Part shown: positions 1 through 11,194 of the stretch, piece after piece | Layout of the letters: the number at the start of each line of letters is the position of its first letter | Numbering within the stretch: the first letter of the stretch is position 1 | Made by a program: the position numbers and the translations under genes | The notes under the pieces: model-generated | The model's database searches: none | Told to the model about the DNA's origin: nothing | What the model saw: only the letters and a program-made list of their open reading frames with translations | NCBI GenBank assembly: GCA_036365145.1 | Contig: JAEOAD010000015.1 | Location: forward strand, 40,583,001 to 40,647,000 | Direction of reading: 5' to 3' | Length of the DNA: 64,000 nucleotides | Source of the DNA: Orientallactaga sibirica | Taxonomy: Eukaryota > Chordata > Mammalia > Rodentia > Dipodidae

Positions 1-87
1 CACATATTCCCCGTTCCCCAGCCTGGGCTCAAATTGTGTCCTGCTCCTGTAGGGGAGCCCCAAAGGACCCACAACTTCCATACTTAC

Positions 88-144
88 AAAGATGAGTAAA
101 TTGAAGAGGATCATCATGACTTTAATGAATTTGAAGCACTTCAT
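88..144 (-). CDS. TSPAN1: TSPAN1 first coding exon (tetraspanin-1 N-terminus)
   Basis: Read on the minus strand, the ATG at 144-142 opens 19 codons, MKCFKFIKVMMILFNLLIF, ending exactly at a consensus splice donor (TTT|GTAAGTA, donor at 87-81). This matches the start of tetraspanin-1 as I know it (human begins MQCFSFIK followed by MMILFNLLIF): a short cytoplasmic N-terminus with a palmitoylation-type Cys at residue 3, then the first transmembrane segment. The start context has A at -3. The exon ends in phase 0. The remaining exons (other membrane segments and the large extracellular loop with its CCG motif) would lie beyond the left edge; 1-87 is intron. The family is about 240 residues long, four-pass, and organises membrane microdomains in epithelial cells. 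The neighbours P3R3URF and PIK3R3, in divergent orientation, match human 1p34.1 and support the call. The 5' boundary of this exon is not resolved. Confidence 0.93.
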
Positions 145-571
145 GATGGTACCTTGGGGCAGACATGTGCAAGTTAGGGCCTTATTGTACTTTACCCCCA
201 CCCCACCTGGGCTGGCCCTGGCTTTCTGGACTCTAACATGACAGACCACAGCATTCTGCACACATTTCCCAACAAGCTCCCCTCACACCTGGACTCCAAC
301 ATCTCAGAACTTTGCCCATTTCCCACCCTGACACCTGTACCCCTCCCAGCACCTGATACACTCTGTTCCTTATACTCCGGTTCCTACATAGGTACCCCAA
401 GCCTACTCACACTGCAGGTCATGCAATGCTCTTTCCTGATACCTGTCTGTCCTAGGCCCCTCCCCAGACCACTTCAGACCCTTCCGGGGTCACAAATGGC
501 CTTTTCAGATCCCCAAACCTGTTTCCAGATTGGCATTGATTCATAGAATAATCTCTGTCCTATGGCATCAC

Positions 572-705
572 CTGTTCAGGGCTCTTGGCAGCAAGTTCTG
601 ACAGGGATCTGCTGAGGCTCCTGAAGAAACAGAATAGCTCCAGGAAGCTGCCACTCAGTGGGCTGTTGGAAGGATCCAAGAATCCGGCCAGCTCTCACAC
701 ACCAC
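572..705 (-). other. TSPAN1: Candidate non-coding first exon of TSPAN1
   Basis: About 25-30 bases downstream (minus strand) of a TATA-like box, the sequence continues without repeats to a donor-like site, ACAG|GTGATG, with the GT at 571-570. An upstream untranslated exon spliced to the ATG exon is expected for this gene. The boundaries are inferred only from the promoter spacing and the donor. A second donor-like site, ACAG|GTGAGC, lies near 710, so an alternative exon further upstream is possible. Confidence 0.33.
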
Positions 706-729
706 TGCTCACCTGTAGGTGAGGCAGCG

Positions 730-781
730 TTTTAAAAGCTTCCTCCTGCCCAGCGGCTTGCTGGCCCCACCCATAGCCAAT
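730..781 (-). promoter_or_regulatory. TSPAN1: Candidate TSPAN1 core promoter (CCAAT + TATA-like)
   Basis: On the minus strand a reversed CCAAT box (GCTGATTGGCTATGG, CCAAT at 777-781 on the plus strand) is followed by a CACC/GC-type box (GGGTGGGGCC), then TTTTAAAA at 730-737. The CCAAT box is about 40 bp upstream of the TATA-like box. This is a classical layout that would start transcription near 700-705, about 560 bp upstream of the TSPAN1 ATG. It sits in non-repetitive DNA (about 145-1000). Confidence 0.45.
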
Positions 782-999
782 CAGCCTCCCTTGTCCCTGC
801 TGCCCCCTACTGCCTGGAGATAGGTCCCCAGCACTACAGCAACAACAGGTCCTCACCTTGAAATGTCACTCATAGGCTATGCCTCTCTTGATTTCAAGGG
901 GTGGGGTGAGGGAGAGTACAGGAGTAGGGCAAGTATCTTTCCAGTATGTCCGCATACCCCCTACACAATACTGCATATGCTTCTCTTTCTTCCTTTCTT

Positions 1000-1224
1000 T
1001 CTTAATTATTTTATTTATTTGAGACAGAGAGAGTGAAAGAAAGAGAGGGTGAGTGAGAATGGACATGCCGGGGCCTCTAGCCACTGCAAACGAACTCCAG
1101 ATGCATGCTTCCCCTTGTGCATCTGGCTTACATGGGACTTGGAGAATTGAACTGGTATCCTTAGGCTTCACAGGCGAACGCCTTAACCACTAAGCCATCT
1201 CTCCAGCTTCCTTCCTTCCTTCCT

Positions 1225-1290
<66 letters not shown>

Positions 1291-1446
1291 TGTGACAGAC
1301 AGAGAGAGAGAGAATGGGCACACCAGGGCCTCCAGACATGGCAAATGAACTCCAAATACATGTGCCACTGTGTGCATCTGGCTTACGTAGGTACTGGGGA
1401 ATCAAGCCTCAGGCAAGCGTTTAACTGCTAAGCCTTCTCTCCAGCC
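1000..1446 (-). repeat. Two antisense DIP-type SINEs around a (TTTC)n microsatellite
   Basis: 1005-1206 and 1292-1446 are both antisense tRNA-derived SINEs, each ending in the reversed SINE head (TAAGCCATCTCTCCAGC). Between them, 1207-1291 is a CT/CTTT tract with about 16 tandem TTTC units. The tract probably grew from the tail of the second element, inserted against the head of the first. Confidence 0.85.
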
Positions 1447-1599
1447 CGCATATATGCTTATTAACCTTTATCTGTGTATTCATCAGCACACACATACTGC
1501 CATATAGCACACACATCTCCCTGTCTGCCATCCATATATTTACACATCAAACTCATACTTCTGTATTGGTGCTCCTGAATGTGCATATGCACACACACA

Positions 1600-2850
1600 C
1601 TTTTTTTTATTTTTAAGTTTTATTATTTTTTTATTGACAACTTCTTTAATTGTAGACAATATCCCATGTTATTTCCCTCCCCCCCCCAACTTTTCCCTTT
1701 GCAACTTCACTCTCCATCATATCCCCTCCCCCTCTCAATCAGTCTCTCTTTTCAGTTTGATGTCATGATCTTTTCCTCCTATTATGATGGTCTTATGTAG
1801 GTAGTGTCAGGCACTATGAGGTCATGGATATCCAGGCCATTTTGTGTCTGGAGGAGCACGTTGTAAGGAGTCCTACTCTTCCTTTGGCTCTTACATTCTT
1901 TCCACCCCTCTTCTGCAATGGACACTGAGCCTTGGAAGGTGGGTTTGAGATGTTTCAGTGCTGAGCACTCCTTTGTCTTCTCAGCACCATGGTGCCTTCT
2001 GAATCATCCCAAGGTCGCCACCATCTGAAAAGAGAAGGTTCTCTAACCAAAAGTGAGAGGAGCATTAATATATGGGTGTGGACATTAGGAGAAGTGCTTA
2101 TTGGGCAGTTTGGTGAGCATAGTATATACATTTAGCGAGACACCAGCAGACATTACACCCTTAGGGCTCATGACTACCCCTGTCGTATGTTTTCAGTATC
2201 AGGGATGTGTTCCCTCCCATGGAGCGGGCCTCCAGCCCAATTAGAAAGCTGTTGGTTTCCCCCATAACAGACATGCCACTATTGCACCCAGTGGCTCATT
2301 TGGCCCGGCTGGCCAAATTTAAAGCTTACAGTGTTCATGTTGAGTACCTTCACTGGTATTTTCTTTCTCCCATTGACCTGCATGCAGTGTAGCTTTTTCC
2401 AACTTTCTGTCAGTTGGTCCTCATGGAGGAGGCTTTCAGCTCAGCTCCAGCAGGATTTCTCAGTGACCTTGCAGCCCAAGTATGTGGAGTCTTCAGCAAT
2501 AGGGTTTTACCATCTATTCCTGGTAGGAAACCAAGGGCCTCGGCAATGACCTATAATATTTTGGGGCTATCTGTGGCCTCCCTGGCCAACAACTCACTGG
2601 AAGGTATCATATCCCTGGCACTGAAAATTTTCTAGTAACAATCTATGGCTTCTGAGTGTTCCATTGTCCAGAAAAGTAGGTTTCCATATGATTTTTTTAT
2701 ATCCTCTTAGATTTTGATTAGCCCTCCCTCCACTGTTCCTTAATCAATCCCTTCCCCTGACCTCACTTAGGCCTTTTCACCCTCATTAATCTATTCTTCT
2801 ACTTCCATATATACAATACCATCCTATTAAGTGCCCCTCCCTCCACACAC
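1600..2850 (-). mobile_element. L1 3' end (3' UTR), antisense, 5'-truncated
   Basis: Starts (L1 3' end) with a TTTTTTATTGACAAC-type segment. It shares long stretches with 22390-22850, 48305-48785 and 57046-57760, for example GGTAGTGTCAGGCACT followed by a 'tccaggccattttgtgtctgg' segment. The same block at 22390 is joined directly to recognisable L1 ORF2 sequence, which identifies it as the 3' UTR of a rodent L1 family. No coding part is present in this copy. The small open frames in it are not genes. Confidence 0.75.
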
Positions 2851-2945
2851 ACACTTTCAAGGAAATGACCAAGGTTTGGCAACTTCTGTTTTCTCCTCTG
2901 AAATTAAATGGTTCTTAGTCCTCTTTACTCCACAAAACCTCAAAT

Positions 2946-4166
2946 TAAGCTAGGCGTGGTGGTGCACGCCTTTAATCCCAGTATTCGGGAGGCAAAGGTA
3001 GGAGGATTACCATGAGTTCGAGGCCACCCTGAGGTTACATAGTGAATTCCAGGTCAGCCTGGGCTAGAGTGAAACCCTACCTTGAAAAACCGAACAATGA
3101 AAAAAAAAAAAAAAAAAAACCACCCTCAAATTCCCCATTCTTCCCCTCCCTTCATCTTTCCATCTTTCCGTCTTTCTTTCTTTCTTTTTTTTTTTTTTTG
3201 AGACAAGTTCTCACTCTAGCCCAGACTGACCTGGAATTCACTATGTAGTCTCAGGGTGGTCTCAAACTCATGGTGATCCTCCTACCTCTGCCCCCTGAGA
3301 GCTGGGATTAAAGGCATACACCACCATGCCCTCCCTCCTCCTCTCTTCTTTCCCTCTTCATCTTTTTCCCTTCTTTCCCCCTGTCCAGTCTTCTAACACT
3401 AGGCATACCCCCTCTCTTTGTGCCAGTAGGTGGCACCAAGGTCCTACAAAGGAGACATTCCATTCCATGGCTCTATAATCCCCATCGTCATCAATATTTC
3501 TGGAACCCCCTCCCTCTTCCCATTTTACCATCCCTCATGAAGAAATGCTTCAGAAAAGTTTTGGCCTTCCAGTCAGACCAGGTGCTTCTTGGTTCTGTCA
3601 TTTCTTAGTTGTATGACTCTAGGTACTAGGACACTTTTTTTTGCAGGGGGGACGGGGGATAGGTTCTGTAGCCCAGGCTTGCCTCAAGCTTAAGGCAATT
3701 CTCCTGCCTGGGCCTCCCAAATGTAGGAATTACTGGTGTAAGTCACCATGTCCAGCTATATCGAACTCTTTTCATTCATTTTGGTTTTTTGAGGTAGGGT
3801 CTTACTCTCTAGCCTATGCTGAACTGGAACTAAATCTGTAGTCTCAGGGTAGCCTCAAACTCACAGGGATCCACCTACCTCTACCTCTCAAGTGCTAGGA
3901 TTAAAGGTGTGCACTACCACACCCAGTTTATATTGAACTCTTGATCCTCCTGCCTCAACCTCCCAACTCTTACAGTTAGTTACAGGCATGTGCTACCACA
4001 CCCTGCTCTGGAGGCAATTCTCAGACTTATTTTTCAGTCTCTGTTTCCTGGTCTGTATAATAGAATAGTTATGGAGTTTTAAAATAAGGTTTTCTTCTTG
4101 TTCTGGAACACAGAACAATGAACACTGAGAGGTCAGAAAGGAAACAACCACTGTCAGAGGGGTGGT
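2946..4166. repeat. B1 SINE cluster
   Basis: Sense B1 2946-3119 (AGCTAGGCGTGGTGGTGC start, A tail); antisense B1 3188-3331; an older antisense 7SL-like element 3632-3757; antisense B1 about 3783-3930; and a fragment 3931-4010. The spacers 3335-3630 and 4011-4166 show no recognisable gene. Confidence 0.8.
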
Positions 4167-4171
4167 AGAAT

Positions 4172-4273
4172 GGTGGCTGTATTTATGTAGTACTGAGGGC
4201 TGAACCCAGGCTTACATACATGCAGGACATACATGCAGGGCAAGTGCTCTACCATTGCGCTGCATCTGCCCTG
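4172..4273 (-). repeat. Antisense ID-type SINE
   Basis: The segment with GGCTGAACCCAGG and GGCAAGTGCTCTACCA is the reverse complement of the tRNA-Ala-derived ID element, whose sense A-box is TAGCTCAGTGGTAGAGC. It holds a small internal duplication (acatacatgcagg repeated). Confidence 0.65.
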
Positions 4274-4282
4274 AGGAATAAA

Positions 4283-4289
<7 letters not shown>

Positions 4290-4316
<27 letters not shown>

Positions 4317-4848
4317 GTTGTTGTTTTTCAAGGTAGGGTTTCACTTTAGCCCAGGCTGACCTAGAATTCACTATGTACTTTCAGAGTGGCCTTGAACTCA
4401 AGATGATCCTCCTACCTCTGCCTCCTGAGTGCTGGGATTAAAGGTGTGCACCACCACACCTGGCTCTGTGATATATTTTAAAGGAAATACATGTGTTAGA
4501 AAAACTTGATTCAGGCACATTACATTACTGTTGTTAATGAGTTCAATGTTAATGACTCAACACTACACACTAATAAAATGTTTCAGCCAGGCATAGTGAT
4601 ACATGCCCTTAATCCTCACATCAGGAAGCAGAGTTCAAGGCCACCCTAGGACTACATAGTGAATATCCGGGTCAGCCTGAACTGGCTGACAGCTCAAAAA
4701 CAGCTGACAAACCAAAAACAAACTGCCAGGTATGGTGGCCAACCTTTAATCCTAGCACTGGGGAAACAGAGGTAAAAGGATCTCCATGAGTTCGAGGGCA
4801 CCCTGAAACTGAATTCCAGTCATCCTGAGCTAGAGTGAGACCCTACTT

Positions 4849-4889
<41 letters not shown>

Positions 4890-5483
4890 CCGGGCGTGGT
4901 GGCACATGCCTTTAATCCCAGCACTCAGGAGGCAGAGGTAGGAGGATTGCCGTGAGTTCAAGGTCACCCTGAGACTCCATGGTGAATTCCAGGTCAGCCT
5001 GAGCTAGAGTGAGACCCTACCTCGAAAAACCAAAAAAAAAAAAAAAAATCCTGCAACTAAGTAAGTCAAGCTAATGATAGAATCTCCTTGTAGGGTTATG
5101 CAGAGATTTAATCAAATAGTATTTGTAAAGTTAGGTACAGCATCTATAACATTGCTCATATATATACATATATATTTTTTTTGGGGGGGGGGCGTTGAGA
5201 TAGGGTCTCACTGTAGCTCAGGCTGACCTGGAATTCACCATGGAGTCTAAAGATGGCCTCGAACTCATGGCGATCCTCTACCTCTGCCTCCCAAGTGTTG
5301 GGATTAAAGATGTGTGCCACCACACCCAGATAGTGCTCATATTTTAAATGTGAGGAGGGGGTTGCCCACACTCATGTATGTGTGAATTTGGGAGTGCTAT
5401 GAGTTCAAGGCCACCCTGGACTACAGAGTGAGTTTCAGGTCAGCCAAGGATAGAGTGAAACCCCACCTTGAAAAATAAAAACA
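4290..5483. repeat. B1 SINE cluster with three head-to-tail copies
   Basis: Antisense B1 4296-4466; then three consecutive sense B1s, 4584-4724, 4724-4888 and 4889-5048, the second ending in a long A run; antisense B1 5174-5330; and a 5'-truncated sense B1 5395-5483. Unique filler: 4467-4583, 5049-5170 and 5484-5690. Confidence 0.85.
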
Positions 5484-5621
5484 TATTGCTAATGTCACTG
5501 CTAATGTCAGTGTGTGAGGAAACAGAGTGATTATTTTCCCTACTCAGAGTTCTTTCCCCAAAGGGTTGCTTGGAGAGGATTGTGAGGGAGCCTGGCCCAT
5601 GGTAGTAGGCAGGATTTGTAA

Positions 5622-6403
<782 letters not shown>

Positions 6404-6447
6404 TTCTCAGACACCTCTGTCAACCTGGGGGCTTTCTGATCCTCTAG
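6404..6447 (+). CDS. P3R3URF: P3R3URF coding exon 2 (C-terminus)
   Basis: Phase-1 joining to exon 1 gives codon 80 = G|TT (Val), then LRHLCQPGGFLIL and stop TAG at 6445-6447, for 93 residues in all. The exon follows a textbook polypyrimidine tract and AG. The human protein, as I recall it, ends in a very similar LRHL-QPG-FLIL string, which supports both the gene call and the splice phase. The 3' extent of the exon is not visible: no obvious AATAAA follows within a few hundred bases. In the known readthrough, an exon of this gene splices on to PIK3R3. Confidence 0.65.
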
Positions 6448-7640
6448 AAACGCCCAGAAGTTTGCCTAGCTCCGAATCTGCTGCCCTAAGGGGCTGTTGG
6501 TGGTGAAGGACAATACAGTCATTCTGCTCAGACTGTCTCACTCCATCCTGAAGTGTTTCCAGCCAATTACGCAGAGTGTGAAGGCAGGGATGGGCTGGAT
6601 ACTTCTTGGGTTCACAGTTAGGCAGTAGAAGGATAGGACAAAGTCAGCCATACAAACCCATCTTTGGCCTCAACGCGTTGTTCTACCCTGTGAAGTAGGA
6701 GGCTCTCCTGTCTTGTACTCCATGGGCACAGGGAGAAGGGTTTGCATTAACATTTGGGAAGGTACAAGGAGGCACAGACCCCAGAGAGATAGGATAAAAG
6801 ACAGAATCCCTTAAGTGCTCTAGTATGAGGTATGCCTATAATGGTCAGTGGGTAGGTATGGCTGCTGGGGTGTGTGTGTGTGTGTGTGTGTGTTCATGTG
6901 ACAGCAGAATGGGGTTATAAAGCACATGTGACTAAATGTGCTTTTGTGATTGAATGTGCTTCTGCAGTCTGCTGTGAGAGTCAAGGAGTAAGAGCAGAAG
7001 CACACCAGAGAGGCACCAGTCCTGCTGAGAATGAAGGTCAGGAAAGGGAGGAGGCAGGCCAAAGGAGGGAGAGGGTGCAGAAGGGTGTCTCAGGAGGGCA
7101 TGTCACCTTCAGCCCCCAGCCATCCTTTGAGGTCAGCATTTTCCGAAACTGGCAGCTGAGCTGGGGCACTTGGGGGTGGGGCAAGACTGAGTTTTAGTCC
7201 AGAAAGTGGGGAGGGTGTTGTGCTCTCTGGCTTGGGGATTTTCCATTTGGATTTCTGAGTGTGTGCCCATGTGTTATCGGGTATAACTGGGTTTCTGTGG
7301 GGTGTGTCTCCATGGGTTTGTTTCTAGTGGCTTGGAATATTGTGCTGTTTTGTGCATGGGTTAGTGTGTGTCCCAATGTCTTTGAACTCTGAGACCTTTG
7401 ATGACCTAGCCACCACAGTTCAAGAAATCTGAATAATGTTCTTTGCTGCCCTTTTTTGGGGGGGGGGATGTAAATTGTATTTAAGCCCACCAACTTATCC
7501 CAGAGTGGGACCCTAGAGGGGCTGAGGTCGAGAAAAGTCACTGTACCCAGAGTACTGGGCTCTGCAGCATGGGAAGGGCTGCTAAACATCCATCAGAGCT
7601 GAAAGGAAAGTGACTGGACCAGTGTCCAAAGCCCATAAAG
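6448..7640. other. Mostly unique DNA downstream of P3R3URF
   Basis: Contains a (TG)n microsatellite at 6870-6892 and a G run near 7458-7468. It may include P3R3URF 3' UTR. Open frames on both strands overlap each other and show no protein-like features. No SINE is recognised. Confidence 0.5.
6870..6892 (+). repeat. (GT)n microsatellite
   Basis: About 11 uninterrupted GT dinucleotides. Confidence 0.95.
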
Positions 7641-7643
7641 GGA

Positions 7644-7697
7644 GATACATACATACATACATACATACATACATACATACATACATACATACATACG
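7644..7697 (+). repeat. (ATAC)n microsatellite
   Basis: Thirteen tandem ATAC units. They are followed to about 7985 by imperfect ACA/CAT-rich simple sequence, and at 8048-8130 by TG-rich sequence. Confidence 0.95.
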
Positions 7698-8157
7698 ACA
7701 TAGTTCACAAACATGCAGACATGTAAATATAAGTGGATTCATAGATTCACAACACAAAAACCATACACATGCAGTCAGGCACATGATATAAACAGAGCTA
7801 AGCACTGACAAGAATGCAACAGGATACATATAACAAACACACACGTCTTCAAATGACCATACAGGCAAACGCAAACATGCATGAACCTAGACATAGCACA
7901 AGCATATATATGGACATAGACACATGCAATCACACTCATGATGTAAACTCGGGTATACACAAACACGTATGCAGACACACTCACCAGACTTCCCAGCCCC
8001 TGAAGCCCTGAGACTGAGGGGCTCCCTCCCCAATATGACTGCGTGGGGGTGTTTGTATGTGTGTGTGCATGCATGCCTATGCTTGTGTCTATCTGTGTCT
8101 TTGAGTGTGTGCGCATCTATGTATGTGTATGAGGGGGGTGCTAAGCAGTGGAAGAGA

Positions 8158-8270
8158 TGACATCATCTTTTCCAGCTATTTTTAGTTTCATCTGCAATGA
8201 CAGCTTCTCTATTGCCCCTCCTCCTCCAGGTTCCCAATTTTCCTCTCCCTCCAGGCTCTCAGAGATAAGC
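8158..8270. promoter_or_regulatory. Possible regulatory cluster (CRE/AP-1-like, MEF2, GATA motifs)
   Basis: Within about 110 bp of repeat-free DNA are TGACATCA (8158-8165, ATF/AP-1-like), CTATTTTTAG (8176-8185, a perfect MEF2 consensus) and AGATAAG near 8260 (GATA type). Motifs alone do not prove function. Confidence 0.25.
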
Positions 8271-8854
8271 AGCAGCATGGGTAACCACCACTTCAATTTA
8301 GTTGCCCCCCTGGATAACTGGGTGCAACTCATTTTCACCCTGCCAGATTCCCTGGAGGCCAAGAAGAGAACAGAACCCCCAGGAGGAGGCTTGGGGCAAT
8401 GGGGCAACCTGGAGCAGGGGCCTGGGTTAGGTGAGCTGACCTGGCTGGTCTGCAGCTCCTAGAGTGTCTCTGCTTCTCAATTTGCAGCTCTGTCTCAGTC
8501 AATAATAGTTCTTGCTCTGTGCCAAGGAGGTACTAAGTTCTGGAGATGAGATAGATAGGTGAGGAAGACAAAGGGACTTCTTCCATAGCGACTTCTTCCT
8601 TAGTGGGAGACAGACATTAAACGCTTTAGTTAAGCACTTCATTAAATCATGGTGAGGGCTCTGGGCACTGGTAACAGGGCTAGTCAGGGGTGTCGTTCTT
8701 CTCTCTCTCTGTTCTTCCATCTCCCATAGGTCAAATAACATAAGGGAACCAGAGGGAGCATGCCCTCCTACCTGTTACCCTTCACCCCAGCAGCTACATC
8801 TCCAGATTTCCATAAACAGAGCCTCTTTTCATACCCCAGGCTGTGTTCATAACC

Positions 8855-8940
8855 CTGCACCAATGCACTGTGAGAGGCAGGCTACTGTTCCTCATCTGTA
8901 GATGAGGAAAATGAAGCCCAAAGGAGCATCCCTTATGGTG
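8855..8940 (-). repeat. MIR SINE fragment
   Basis: TCATCTGTAGATGAGGAAAATGAAGCCCAAAG corresponds to the MIR core in the ...CAGATGAGGAAACTGAGGC... orientation, an ancient pan-mammalian repeat. Confidence 0.65.
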
Positions 8941-10562
8941 TTGGGAGAAGCAGCCCAGGGGAGCTGACAGGCAGGTGGAGGAGGAAGTTATGGCACACTA
9001 GGACAGCGGGCACAGGTGCAGGAGGCATAGCCCAAGCCAGGAATCGGAGGTAAGGGGGAGGAGGACGGTGGCCCAAGGGGTCCCTGCCAAGAAGTGGGCT
9101 TCGTGCTTTCCTGCTTTAGCCAGCCTTGGGCAGCCACTGGAAAATCGGGTTTGGCAGCTTTAGCCATGTGCTGAATGACTGGAAGGGCTGGAGGAGGGGT
9201 CCAGACTGCTCTTGGGAGGTGGCCTGAGGCACAGCTATCCTCTAGCTCTGAGTTTCACAAGCTTATGAGCTCAGAGGGCATTTTATAATTCTGGAACCCT
9301 TTGGAATGTAGGAAGAACAGCTCTGGGTGGAGGCAGAAACTTGGAGTTCAAGTCCCTGTTCTGCCCTAAGCCCGTGTGATCCCTGGACAGTCCTAGCCCC
9401 TTTCTTTCTTGGCCTCAGTGAGCAATCCCTAGAAGAGGCTCTGGGAAGATCAGGTTTCCTATCCCCCGACTCCTGCCTTCCAGGTTTCTCTAGGAGTCTG
9501 ACTGAGGCAGGGGAACACATAATCAAAGGGTATGGGCTAGCTGGAGTAGACAGTCCCTGGGACAGAAGGATTGGATTGGAGGTCCCTTGTCACTCATGGG
9601 TCAATGGCTGGAAGCCCAGCTCCAACTCCACAATGCAATACTGGTCACCCTACATTTACCAGTGCCCTCACACACATACCCACTTCTTGCATCTGTTTTC
9701 TTCCTCACCTCTAGGAGAAGGCTACAGGACTCCCTTGGGAATTTCCATGTTGCTTTCTTGCCATAACCTCCCTCCTCTACTGTCCATTCAGCAAGACTAG
9801 TATCCCACTAAACTCTCTTCCACCAGACCCTGGGGCAGTTTATGGAGGAAGGTCTATAAGAAGCTTTTCCTTCTATCTTCAGGTTCTGGAGCTGCAATGA
9901 GGGGCTTGAGTGAGGTGGGGGTTCACTGAGTACTGAGGCCTAGTCTTGGACTGCTCTGGTGTGTAGCTCCACGAAGAGTGGAAATCCCTTTTTTACTTAG
10001 CCATCTCTTTCCTCTGCCTCATTGGAGCCAGAGAAGAAAGCTCAGAGTTGAGATTTGCAACTTCTAGAAAACAAACACAAAAAGATCCAGGGTAAGGGCT
10101 GGCTTTCGCCACTATATCAACAACAAAATTCATTAAACACAAAAAAGTTATGAAATGCTAGATATGTAGAGTCATGGACTGTAGGCATCACAACTGTAGT
10201 GCAGTGAAATCTGAGTTTTAGGAGCTAGGAATCTAAAATGGTGGCATTTGCTGAACTGTGGAACTGTAGATCAGAACATCTATAAACTGAAAATCTCGAG
10301 CAGTCAATTAATGAAAATCCCCACCTTCAGGTGGATCTCATAACTAGATTTTCTACTGCAAATGCACCAAGGAGTTCCTCTGTCAACTAACTTATGGGGC
10401 GAGGCAGGCAGCCTGGGACACATGAGCCTAGGGTGAGATAATAACCTGTAATAAACCAAACAGAAGACAGACTTTGTTTATGCGGACACATTCCTGGTTT
10501 TGAGGACAAGGGAAGGGAGGTTGCAGGTGGAGAAAGAGTAGAATTACAAAAACAAAGAAAAC

Positions 10563-11065
10563 ATGGGACTGGGGAGATGGCTCAGCAGATAAAAGTACTT
10601 GCTGTTCATGCATGAGGGTCTGATTCACCCTGGGTTTTATCCACAGCACCTACATAAACAGCTGGACATGGTCATGCACACCTGTCACCCCAGTCTGTGG
10701 GGAGTAGAGATGGGAGAATCACTGGTCAGCCAGTCTGACTAAAAATTGCAGATCTTAGCCAGGCTTGGTGGCGCATGCCTTTAATTCCAGCACTCGGGAG
10801 CAGAGGCAGAGGTAGGAGGATCGCCATGAGTTTGAGGCCACCCTGAAACTACATAGTGAATTCCAGGTCAGCCTGAGCTAGAGTGAAACCCTACCTTGAA
10901 AAAACCAAAAAAAAAAAAAAAGCAGATCTGGGTTCACTGAAAGACTCCATCTCAAGGAAACATGCAGATGAGTGGATAGAATAGGACACCCATTGTTCTC
11001 CTCTGGTCTCATGTGGATGTGCATAGAACATATACATCTGTGTGCACCCATATATACTGTGCATG
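10563..11065 (+). repeat. B4-family SINE split by a B1 with target-site duplication
   Basis: 10563-10755 and 10921-11060 are two halves of one B4-type element (GGGGAGATGGCTCAG head; 'gtcagccagtctgacta' centre; CTCTGGTCTCATGTGGATG 3' part). They are separated by a sense B1 at 10756-10920. GCAGATCT sits on both sides of the B1 (10748-10755 and 10922-10929), marking the duplicated target. Confidence 0.75.
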
Positions 11066-11121
11066 CACCACACACACACACACATACTGCACACACTCAC
11101 ACCAGACATATTACACAAGCA

Positions 11122-11172
<51 letters not shown>
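11066..11172 (+). repeat. (CA)n then (GA)n microsatellite
   Basis: CA repeats at 11068-11085 and a pure GA tract of about 22 units at 11126-11170, at the 3' end of the B4 element. Confidence 0.9.
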
Positions 11173-11173
<1 letters not shown>

Positions 11174-11194
11174 CATAACCTAAAAAAAGGAATC

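Larger units (their letters stand above)
145..1000. other. Non-repetitive DNA upstream of the TSPAN1 start
   Basis: I see no SINE or L1 here. It contains the presumed TSPAN1 5' UTR intron, the candidate first exon and the candidate promoter described separately. Open frames within it look like chance frames without protein-like composition. Confidence 0.6.
8150..10560. other. Unique intergenic DNA
   Basis: Apart from one MIR (8855-8940) this 2.4-kb stretch has no recognisable repeats. Frames of up to 157 codons (9327-9800) lack recognisable domains, splice context or conserved character; I treat them as chance. Confidence 0.5.

Noticed and set aside
7644..7697. Regular tandem units considered as a CRISPR-like array
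   Set aside because: A plain tetranucleotide microsatellite in a vertebrate genome, with no spacers.
7775..8116. Long frames on both strands over 7590-8160
   Set aside because: They are translations of ATAC/ACA/TG simple repeats.
9327..9800. 157-codon open frame in unique DNA
   Set aside because: Its translation looks like random non-coding sequence ending in CA-rich DNA, an opposing frame covers part of it, and there is no exon structure.
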